A stretch of DNA of 8,471 nucleotides from NCBI GenBank assembly GCA_038244055.1, contig JBBRTW010000319.1, forward strand, positions 1 through 8,471, in the 5' to 3' direction. Positions 1-5,006 of the stretch are shown here, piece by piece. The notes under the pieces are model-generated. The model was not told the DNA's origin and did no database searches. It worked only from the letters and a program-made list of their open reading frames with translations. A program made the position numbers and the translations under genes. Position 1 is the stretch's first letter. Each line of letters starts with the position of its first letter. This DNA is from DASPKW01 sp038244055. Its GTDB lineage: Bacteria > Planctomycetota > Phycisphaerae > Tepidisphaerales > Tepidisphaeraceae.

Positions 1-391
1 CCATCCATTCGCTGCCGCGCCCGCTGCTTCCACCGCCATCGGAGGATCCCAGCAGATCGTCCAGAGGCAGTTGCCGGCCTGACTTTCGGCCGCGCCGGAA
101 ATTCAGCGACAGGTTGGAAACAATTCGCATCAACCAGCCGCCGAACGCTTCGGGCTTCTGAAGCATTCCAAGACTTGTGAATGCTTTCAGAAACGCATCC
201 TGCGTGACTTCCAGAGCATCCTGCGTGTTTCCCAGCAGACGATATGAAACGGCGACCGCCTGCCGCTGATAGCGAACGATCAGATCATCAAACGCTTTGC
301 GGTTGCCGCCGCTGGCGTCGAGGACCAGTTGGGCATCCGTCGGCGAGACAGGTTCACTCACTCGAGATGGCTGCATCGCCTTCGGGTCCAT
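1..391 (-). CDS. ECF-type RNA polymerase sigma factor, C-terminus cut by the window edge
   Basis: This would direct RNA polymerase to a specific promoter set. Reading from the ATG at 391 towards position 1, 130 codons stay open. After a short polar leader, residues 33 to 100 resemble sigma-70 region 2: AFDDLIVRYQRQA, then GNTQDALEVTQDAFLKAF (the conserved core that contacts RNA polymerase), then FGGWLMRIVSNLSLNFRR, the -10-recognition end with its characteristic W and basic tail. Residues 103 to 129 are a Gly/Ser-rich linker. Region 4 (-35 recognition) should lie beyond the left edge and cannot be seen. A second in-frame ATG at codon 6 is a possible alternative start; there is no strong Shine-Dalgarno before either. 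No anti-sigma gene is visible on this side. The family call is firm; the ECF subgroup and regulon are unknown. Confidence 0.88.
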   Translation of the reverse strand, partial: MDPKAMQPSRVSEPVSPTDAQLVLDASGGNRKAFDDLIVRYQRQAVAVSYRLLGNTQDALEVTQDAFLKAFTSLGMLQKPEAFGGWLMRIVSNLSLNFRRGRKSGRQLPLDDLLGSSDGGGSSGRGSEWM

Positions 392-394
392 AAT

Positions 395-410
395 TCAAGA
401 CACGCCTTGA
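395..410 (-). promoter_or_regulatory. Small leader hairpin just upstream of the sigma factor start
   Basis: TCAAG (395-399) and CTTGA (406-410) are inverted repeats with a 6-nt loop, ending 4 bp from the ATG. On the minus strand the stem includes AAGG, the only Shine-Dalgarno-like bases nearby, so it might modulate initiation. A 5-bp stem can easily arise by chance. Confidence 0.2.
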
Positions 411-438
411 GGACGGTGGTTAGCAAGGATCGATCCAG

Positions 439-467
439 ATTGTAACATTCGGCCGCAAAAGGGGTAA
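439..467 (-). promoter_or_regulatory. Candidate promoter of the sigma factor gene
   Basis: On the minus strand a TTACCC box (467-462) is followed after 17 nt by TACAAT (444-439). TACAAT matches the -10 consensus at 5 of 6 positions and is preceded by TGT, an extended -10 element; the -35 box is weak (3 of 6). Transcription would begin near 432, giving a leader of about 40 nt before the ATG at 391. This was found by eye and is unproven. Confidence 0.4.
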
Positions 468-528
468 GGCGAAATACATTCGACGTTTCCGCCGGATCGG
501 CACCGCCCGCCATTCGCGAATATCGCCA

Positions 529-1329
529 TTATCGAACCTTCGACAACAAGCTCCTGCAATATTCCGCCACCGAATGGGTAATCTCCTCCGGCCGCGCCGG
601 CAGCATCTGAGTCATCCGTTTCACAATCGCCGAGCCCACGATCGCCCCATCGGCCACCCCGGCGAGTTGAACCAGATGCTCAGGTTTGGAAATACCGAAT
701 CCAACGCAGATCGGCCGATCGGTCATCCCGCGAATCTGCCGCAGATTTTCCTGTAAATCCTCCGGCAGACGGTCCCGCTCGCCGGTGATGCCGGAGACGG
801 ATAGATAGTACACAAAGCCGGTGCAGAGGGAGGCGATTTCCTTGCGGCGCTTGTCGGAGGTCGTCGGGGCGATGAGCAGCGTATTGGCAAGCCCCGCGGC
901 CGCGACCTTCCCGCAAACCGCCTGCGCCTCCGGCGGCGGCAGATCGGGCAGAATCACACCATCGAACCCCGCAGCTTTCGCATCGGCCAGAAATCGCTCC
1001 AGGCCGTAGCGGAATACGATGCTGCAACTCACCATCGCGACCAGTGGGATGGAAACTTTCGAGCGCGTCTCGGCGATAGCCGCGAAGATCTCAGAAATCT
1101 TCAAACCCTTCGCCAGGGCCACGGTGAACGCGGCCTGAATCGTCGGCCCATCAGCGATCGGATCGGAAAAGGGAATCCCGATCTCGATCAAACTCGCCCC
1201 CGCCTCTTCCAGCGCCGGCAGCAGCGCCTTGGTGGTCTCCAGATCCGGATACCCGGCCGGTATGAACGGAATCAGCGCAAGATGTTTCTTCGAACGCAGC
1301 GCGGCAAAGGTGTCAGAAATACTGGGCAT
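529..1329 (-). CDS. trpA: Tryptophan synthase alpha subunit
   Basis: It cleaves indole-3-glycerol phosphate to indole and glyceraldehyde-3-phosphate; indole then passes to TrpB, so it acts as a cytosolic alpha2beta2 complex in the last step of tryptophan synthesis. The 266 residues match the family length. The TIM-barrel signature LIEIGIPFSDPIADGPTIQ puts the catalytic pair at Glu49 and Asp60, the same numbers as in E. coli, which supports the ATG at 1329. Tyr175, the phosphate-binding GFGIS (210-214) and GSAIV (232-236) are present. In loop 3 the usual Tyr-x-Asn-Pro type sequence before F106 is replaced by SCSIV (101-105). No Shine-Dalgarno precedes the ATG, but a good promoter ends about 10 nt before it. 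No trpB adjoins: the upstream neighbour is the zinc-ribbon gene and the downstream one the sigma factor. Confidence 0.96.
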   Translation of the reverse strand: MPSISDTFAALRSKKHLALIPFIPAGYPDLETTKALLPALEEAGASLIEIGIPFSDPIADGPTIQAAFTVALAKGLKISEIFAAIAETRSKVSIPLVAMVSCSIVFRYGLERFLADAKAAGFDGVILPDLPPPEAQAVCGKVAAAGLANTLLIAPTTSDKRRKEIASLCTGFVYYLSVSGITGERDRLPEDLQENLRQIRGMTDRPICVGFGISKPEHLVQLAGVADGAIVGSAIVKRMTQMLPARPEEITHSVAEYCRSLLSKVR

Positions 1330-1339
1330 GAAGCTGGCG

Positions 1340-1367
1340 ATGATACGGGAAAACCAACATTTGTCAT
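1340..1367 (-). promoter_or_regulatory. Strong sigma-70-like promoter of trpA, probably giving a leaderless mRNA
   Basis: On the minus strand ATGACA (1367-1362) and TATCAT (1345-1340) each match the -35 and -10 consensus at 5 of 6 positions, with a 16-nt spacer. Initiation about 7 nt after the -10 box falls near 1333, only a few bases before the ATG at 1329. That fits the missing ribosome binding site. It also implies that trpA can be transcribed independently of the gene upstream. Confidence 0.5.
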
Positions 1368-1374
1368 GCTCCCC

Positions 1375-1439
1375 AGGGTCGGGAGCCGGCTACCAGACCG
1401 CGCCACAAAGTTTGAAATCATTCCCCGGCTCCCGACCCT
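1375..1439. repeat. Perfect 15-bp inverted repeat between the zinc-ribbon gene and trpA
   Basis: AGGGTCGGGAGCCGG (1375-1389) and CCGGCTCCCGACCCT (1425-1439) are exact reverse complements separated by 35 nt. In RNA they form a very stable GC-rich stem starting 15 bp after the stop codon of the zinc-ribbon gene and ending 7 bp before the trpA -35 box. No U-tract follows on the minus strand, so it is not a classical intrinsic terminator. It could be a 3'-end stabiliser, a factor-assisted terminator, or one copy of a dispersed palindromic repeat. Confidence 0.7.
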
Positions 1440-1454
1440 TTCTCGTCGACAACC

Positions 1455-3851
1455 CTACGGCGTTTTCGCCGGCTTAAACGTCGCACGAATCTGCTTGCGC
1501 ATCTGGTCGACCGCCTCCAACTTCAACTTCACCAGATGCAACTGCTCTTTCCCATTCGCATCCGCGACCTGAATCAGAAACGTCTCCTTGTCCACAACCC
1601 GCTGCGAGCGCACATGCTCGATATTCAGATTCCCCAGGGGCTGGCCAGTTTCGGTATCGAGCAAAACGGAGCCGTAAACCAGCAGCGTCGTCGGGTCGAG
1701 CCAATCCAGCGTCCGCCCATCCGGCGCGACTTGTTTGCCCGCATCCAGCGCCACCGGCACCGTGGCATACTGATGTTCCCGCAGCGGCTTGCCGCCCGTG
1801 GCCGTGTTGTGAATCGTCAGCAATCCCCGGCCGTCATTTTCGAAAAATGTTGCGATCTGCCGGCTATCCGGTGAGAAGGCGATGCCGCTGGGCTTGACCC
1901 ACGTCGTCAGTGGAATCGTGCAGCGCACATTCCGCCGCTTCTTCACCACGGTCAGGTCGAATAGATCAATCCCGCCGTGTTTGTCGATGACCGTTGCAAC
2001 CACGAGTTGCCGCCCATCGGGTTGGATGGAGGGGCTCCCTGATGTTGTCTCGTAGGGATCGGTCTCCGCATAGGCGATTCGTCGTGGCTGGGGATCTTTG
2101 GTGCTGAGGACCTCAAAATCGGGATTGCTCTCTTTGTTGGTCCAATGGATCACCAGGCTGTTGGCCGCGGCGAACCCCTGCACCTGCGCCGTGCCGAGGT
2201 CGGCGTTGAGTGCGACAGTCTGAACATCCTTGTCGGCCGAGAACGAATAGATAAACGCCTGCAATTTTGGCCAAAGCGAAAGCCGCGCGATCAGATCGCC
2301 ATTGGTGGAAAGCCCATAATGCGGCACGATATCCTTCTCATGGCGGAAGGTCGTCGCTCCTTTTTTCGCCACCGGATTCAACGACCACAATTCCACCTGA
2401 TCCGAATCGCCCGTGGTCTTCACCACCGCGACCAGCGACCCGGCGGCCGCGGGCAAGACCAGCGAATTGACCGGCCCGATTTCATTGAGCGGCGTGATTT
2501 TCTCCACTAGCGCGGATGTAACTGGAAGCGGGGCGGCCGGGGTATCGATCTTGGGCGTGGCCGGGGGATTGGTATCGGTTGACGCGACCGGCGGCGTGGG
2601 CGGCTTGACGGGCGGATCGACGTGTGGCGGATCGACCGGAGTAGGCGTGGGAGTCGGTGTGGGTGTGGGAGTCAATGTGGGCGTCGGTGTCGGCACGACC
2701 GCAGTCTGCGTGGCGGCCGGCGGAAACGTGAAGATCGAGGGCGTCGTGGCGGGTGTTGGCGGAGTGACGACACCGGGGTTGCTGTCGACGGCATTGTCTG
2801 GAATTGTCGTGGGCACGGTCATCGCCACAATCTTCTTCGGCCGATGCGTGGGGTCCACGACCGGTACATCATCCCACGAAAAGGTCGGCCCCATCGGGCT
2901 GGCGATCAGCACATTCGCGCCCGAGGACCGCGCCGAGGCCGCGAGGATCAGGTTCACCCCCATCATGAAGGCATACGAAGTGACGATCGACAGCACCAGC
3001 GCGCTCGATGTCGATCCCATCGCTCGCGACATATCTTGCGGCTGCAGCCGAAAGAGGAACCAGACCGCCCCGCATGCAATCCCCGCTCCCAGGATCGTTC
3101 CAAAAATCAGCATCCCCAGGCTCTCCCCCGCCAGCCAGAGAATCAAAGCGATCGCAAACGGCAGCGAGAACGCGCCCAGCGCCCGACCGACGGCCGAAGG
3201 CGGCAGCGCAAACCGGCAGCGCAGCGCCGCCGAGCGGATCGCGAAGTACCCGAACGGAAACGCCACGCCAAAGAAAAGCGTCAGATAAATCCCCAGCCGC
3301 AAATACCCTGGCCAGGAAACCGAAGCTCGATTGGAACTGATCGCCATCAGGCTCAGCCAGCCGAGCCCGATGATCACCAGCGCCATCGGCAGGAACTGGT
3401 CCAGCAGGGATGCCCCCGGAAAATCGAACGGCACGCTCGGCCGCAGGGATAAGATCGGGGCGCGCTCCTCGGTAATTCCAATCTCATCCACATCCGCCTT
3501 TCGAGCCAGCCGGGTCGCGATGCCATGGCGCGGATCGCCCAGTTTGGCGGGCTCTTCCTCACCTTCGGCCGGCGGGGCTTTGAGCTTGCCGGCACCGCTG
3601 CCGATGGCCCGGATCACGCTGGCGGCCGACGGCTCGGGCTGCGGCTCCTGCGCGGGGCGGGCGGGCATCATTTCAGAATTCGCGCGGGCGCCCGAAGGCA
3701 TCATGCCGTCCGATGCATCATCCGAGGAAGGCGCATCGGCCGGGATCTGAAAAATCTGCCCGCAATGTTTGCACTTGACCCGCTTGCCGGCCATCGCCGC
3801 CGGCGCGTTGTATTGCTTGTTGCAGTGAATGCACTGAATGGTGATCGTCAT
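1455..3851 (-). CDS. Zinc-ribbon membrane protein with Pro/Thr linker and beta-propeller-like C-terminus
   Basis: Function unknown. With the ATG at 3851 it has 798 residues. Residues 5-36 form a zinc ribbon with CIHC (7-10) and CKHC (27-30) around NAPAAMAGKR, a pattern common at the N-terminus of planctomycete proteins. A polar region reaches about residue 145. Five hydrophobic segments follow, near 153-171, 185-206, 226-243, 247-268 and 283-305. Residues 346-445 are Pro/Thr-rich, including a TP repeat at 386-405. The rest has repeated strand-rich units such as PSIQPDGRQLVVATV and AFSPDSRQIATFF, typical of WD40/TolB-like propellers. An odd number of helices would put the ribbon in the cytoplasm and the propeller outside; this is inference. 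An in-frame GTG at 3896 and an ATG at 3857 are alternative starts; none has a good Shine-Dalgarno, and 3851 places the ribbon at the very N-terminus, as in relatives. Confidence 0.85.
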   Translation of the reverse strand: MTITIQCIHCNKQYNAPAAMAGKRVKCKHCGQIFQIPADAPSSDDASDGMMPSGARANSEMMPARPAQEPQPEPSAASVIRAIGSGAGKLKAPPAEGEEEPAKLGDPRHGIATRLARKADVDEIGITEERAPILSLRPSVPFDFPGASLLDQFLPMALVIIGLGWLSLMAISSNRASVSWPGYLRLGIYLTLFFGVAFPFGYFAIRSAALRCRFALPPSAVGRALGAFSLPFAIALILWLAGESLGMLIFGTILGAGIACGAVWFLFRLQPQDMSRAMGSTSSALVLSIVTSYAFMMGVNLILAASARSSGANVLIASPMGPTFSWDDVPVVDPTHRPKKIVAMTVPTTIPDNAVDSNPGVVTPPTPATTPSIFTFPPAATQTAVVPTPTPTLTPTPTPTPTPTPVDPPHVDPPVKPPTPPVASTDTNPPATPKIDTPAAPLPVTSALVEKITPLNEIGPVNSLVLPAAAGSLVAVVKTTGDSDQVELWSLNPVAKKGATTFRHEKDIVPHYGLSTNGDLIARLSLWPKLQAFIYSFSADKDVQTVALNADLGTAQVQGFAAANSLVIHWTNKESNPDFEVLSTKDPQPRRIAYAETDPYETTSGSPSIQPDGRQLVVATVIDKHGGIDLFDLTVVKKRRNVRCTIPLTTWVKPSGIAFSPDSRQIATFFENDGRGLLTIHNTATGGKPLREHQYATVPVALDAGKQVAPDGRTLDWLDPTTLLVYGSVLLDTETGQPLGNLNIEHVRSQRVVDKETFLIQVADANGKEQLHLVKLKLEAVDQMRKQIRATFKPAKTP
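2634..2696 (-). repeat. In-frame Pro-Thr hexanucleotide repeat inside the zinc-ribbon gene
   Basis: About ten tandem units of the form CCNACN on the minus strand encode alternating Pro-Thr (residues 386-406 of the zinc-ribbon protein, with one Leu replacing a Pro). The third codon positions vary, so the DNA repeat is imperfect. Copy-number changes would keep the frame and only lengthen or shorten the linker. Confidence 0.8.
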
Positions 3852-3933
3852 CAGCATCTGGCGAATTGCTTCGCTCGTCAGAGGTCCCAGGGTCACGCGC
3901 CCCCGATTTCCACTTTCTCGGGTGGCCGGCCAT

Positions 3934-3963
3934 ATCTTAGTGCGCAGACGGGGTGATTGTCAC
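3934..3963 (-). promoter_or_regulatory. Candidate promoter of the zinc-ribbon gene, with its -35 box inside an inverted repeat
   Basis: GTGACA (3963-3958; 5 of 6 to the -35 consensus) and TAAGAT (3939-3934; 4 of 6 to the -10 consensus) are separated by 18 nt on the minus strand. Initiation would lie near 3927, about 75 nt before the preferred ATG at 3851 or about 30 nt before the GTG at 3896. The -35 box overlaps the inverted repeat at 3949-3967. Confidence 0.3.
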
Positions 3964-3967
3964 CCCG
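3949..3967. repeat. 8-bp inverted repeat with a 3-nt loop between cutC and the zinc-ribbon gene
   Basis: CGGGGTGA (3949-3956) and TCACCCCG (3960-3967) pair perfectly around TTG. It could be an operator, because it covers a candidate -35 box, or the 3'-end hairpin of cutC, whose stop is about 80 bp upstream on the minus strand. No T-run follows it. Confidence 0.55.
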
Positions 3968-4011
3968 ACGCGCGCACCGTGCCAGCTTGTTTTGAACGCT
4001 GGGCGGGGAGA

Positions 4012-4025
4012 TTTGTTCCAACAAA
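4012..4025. repeat. Short AT-rich palindrome after the cutC stop codon
   Basis: TTTGTT and AACAAA (4012-4017 and 4020-4025) are inverted repeats with a 2-nt centre, 22 bp beyond the cutC stop. It stands out as AT-rich in a GC-rich gap. It could be a protein-binding site or part of the cutC 3' end; a 6-bp arm gives little certainty. Confidence 0.3.
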
Positions 4026-4047
4026 CCCGTCGCGGCTCGGCCGGGCG

Positions 4048-4791
4048 TCAGCCGGCATCCAGCGCCCCCCGCGCCCGCCGCACCGCCACGGAATCCGTCA
4101 CCATTCTCCGCACTTTCCCCAGCGGCCCCATGGAATGTTCATCCACCTTCGAGAACGATCCGTGAACCTGCTTACATCCCGTCAGCCGAATCACCTCGGC
4201 CACATTTTCCGCCCGGATCCCCGCTCCCGGCAGAATCTCGATGCGCCCCGCCCCCGCCTTCCGCAACTGGCCGATCAGCGTCGCCCCCGCAATCGCATCC
4301 GCCGCCTGTCCTGAAGTCAGCAGGCGCGTGAACCCGAGCTCCATCAGTTCCTGGAGCGAGCCGATTGGGTCGGCCGTCAAATCGAATGCCCGATGGAAAA
4401 CAGACTGGATTCGTCCGATTGGCCCGCCCGCGATTTGCCTCAGAAGCACCCGGCACCGCTCTACATCGATCCGCCCATCCCGCGTCAGAATGCCAAATGC
4501 CACGCCATCGACCCCCAGCGCAATGGCCGAATCGATATCCCGCCGCATGACATCGAATTCCAGATCGGAGTAAACAAAATCCCCCGACCGCGGCCGGATC
4601 ATTGCGATGATCGGAATGGGCAGGGCCTGTTTCATGGCCGCGATCAGGCCCGCCGAGGGCGTCAACCCCGCCAGTTCCAGCGCCGAATTCAATTCAATCC
4701 GATCCGCACCCGCCCGATGCGCCGCCAGCGCGCCATCAACGGAGCCAACCGCGACTTCAAGTAGAACCCTGTCTTTCATATCGCCGCGCAC
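4048..4791 (-). CDS. cutC: CutC family TIM-barrel protein (copper homeostasis family)
   Basis: CutC was named for copper tolerance in E. coli, but its biochemical role is unsettled; it is a cytosolic TIM barrel. Family motifs run along the protein: LLEVAVGSVDGA near the N-terminus, GADRIEL and GGLTPS-like AGLTPSAG, then IRPRSGDFVYSDLEF, GVDGVAFGILT, VFHRAFDL, RLLTSGQ, ILPGAGI and HGSFSK. At 247 residues it matches the roughly 248 of E. coli CutC. The start is set by the ribosome binding site: GGGAGG (4804-4799) lies 7 nt before an in-frame GTG at 4791, whereas the ATG at 4779 is 19 nt from it and has none of its own. The cysteine pair near the N-terminus of E. coli CutC is replaced by Ala-Val, so metal binding should not be assumed. 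It is divergent from the fumarase gene, with 215 bp between the starts. Confidence 0.93.
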   Translation of the reverse strand: MRGDMKDRVLLEVAVGSVDGALAAHRAGADRIELNSALELAGLTPSAGLIAAMKQALPIPIIAMIRPRSGDFVYSDLEFDVMRRDIDSAIALGVDGVAFGILTRDGRIDVERCRVLLRQIAGGPIGRIQSVFHRAFDLTADPIGSLQELMELGFTRLLTSGQAADAIAGATLIGQLRKAGAGRIEILPGAGIRAENVAEVIRLTGCKQVHGSFSKVDEHSMGPLGKVRRMVTDSVAVRRARGALDAG

Positions 4792-4798
4792 GATATGA

Positions 4799-4804
4799 CC
4801 TCCC
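4799..4804 (-). promoter_or_regulatory. Shine-Dalgarno site that fixes the cutC start at GTG
   Basis: GGGAGG on the minus strand is a near-perfect anti-16S match with a 7-nt gap (TCATATC) to the GTG at 4791. It is the best ribosome binding site in the window and argues against the ATG four codons downstream. Confidence 0.6.
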
Positions 4805-4824
4805 GCGCGAAGATGCCAGTGAAG

Positions 4825-4844
4825 CTCGACATTCCGATGTCGAG
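4825..4844. repeat. Palindrome 1 of the cutC-fumarase gap
   Basis: CTCGACAT and ATGTCGAG flank a TCCG loop, giving a perfect 8-bp hairpin. Its whole 20 bp is the exact reverse complement of the element at 4894-4913. It lies 20 bp upstream of the cutC Shine-Dalgarno, so it may sit in the cutC leader or promoter. Confidence 0.8.
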
Positions 4845-4855
4845 TCCGCATTCCC

Positions 4856-4870
4856 CGACTTCCGAAGTCG
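4856..4870. repeat. Palindrome 2 of the cutC-fumarase gap
   Basis: CGACTTC and GAAGTCG are inverted repeats around a single central C. It lies between the two CTCGACAT palindromes and shares their GTCGAG edge. A degenerate relative occurs at 4966-4985. Confidence 0.7.
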
Positions 4871-4893
4871 AGTCTTCCCCCGACGTGCAAAGC

Positions 4894-4913
4894 CTCGACA
4901 TCGGAATGTCGAG
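4894..4913. repeat. Palindrome 3 of the cutC-fumarase gap, inverted copy of palindrome 1
   Basis: CTCGACAT and ATGTCGAG flank a CGGA loop. Compared with palindrome 1 only the orientation of the loop differs, so the pair can also form one 20-bp stem enclosing 4845-4893. It ends 15 bp before the candidate -35 box of the fumarase promoter. Confidence 0.8.
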
Positions 4914-4928
4914 TTACCCTGCCGCCGA

Positions 4929-4957
4929 TTGCCGCGCTTGGCCGGGCCTGCTAATCT
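4929..4957 (+). promoter_or_regulatory. Candidate promoter of the fumarase gene
   Basis: TTGCCG (4929-4934) and TAATCT (4952-4957) are 17 bp apart. The -10 box is weak (3 of 6) but preceded by TGC, an extended -10 feature; the -35 box matches 4 of 6. Initiation near 4964 would give a leader of about 43 nt containing the small hairpin at 4967-4979. Confidence 0.3.
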
Positions 4958-4965
4958 GCAATTCT

Positions 4966-4985
4966 CCCCGACTTTCGGGATTGAG
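4966..4985 (+). repeat. Degenerate fourth palindrome copy in the fumarase leader
   Basis: This 20-mer agrees with 4853-4872 at 15 of 20 positions, and all five differences are transitions. Its remaining inverted repeat is CCCGA (4967-4971) with TCGGG (4975-4979) around CTT. It would lie in the 5' untranslated region of the fumarase mRNA. Confidence 0.45.
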
Positions 4986-5006
4986 CGACACTCAACAGGA
5001 TCAAAC

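Noticed and set aside
512..521. ATTCGCGAAT palindrome just after the trpA stop as a terminator or operator
   Set aside because: A 10-bp palindrome without loop, extended arms or U-tract; it could well be chance.
1375..1439. trp attenuator or leader peptide before trpA
   Set aside because: The stem lies upstream of the likely trpA promoter. I see no short frame with adjacent Trp codons and no U-tract, so classical attenuation is not supported.
2641..2700. GT-rich plus-strand tract as a non-coding satellite or Z-DNA element
   Set aside because: It is explained as the coding sequence of the Pro-Thr linker, with codon-level variation and an intact reading frame.
2413..3288. A 291-codon open frame on the plus strand opposite the zinc-ribbon gene
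   Set aside because: Its product is a low-complexity Val/Gly run mirroring the Pro-Thr repeat and membrane segments of the minus-strand gene. It has no family resemblance, and the minus strand has clear domains.
3923..3932. TGGCCGGCCA palindrome near the zinc-ribbon gene promoter
   Set aside because: Short self-complementary GC strings are expected often in such DNA; no second copy or spacing pattern supports a binding site.
4792..4890. Upstream extension of cutC to a TTG at 4890
   Set aside because: It would translate through the palindromes and add about 33 residues absent from the family; the GGGAGG-GTG start is better.
4825..4913. CRISPR-like array
   Set aside because: There are only three short palindromes of two different sequences, in mixed orientation and without uniform spacers, and no cas gene nearby.
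4929..5006. Upstream TTG extension of the fumarase gene
   Set aside because: The added 26 residues do not resemble the family and cover a candidate promoter and leader. The ATG at 5007 has AGGA at proper spacing and gives the usual length.
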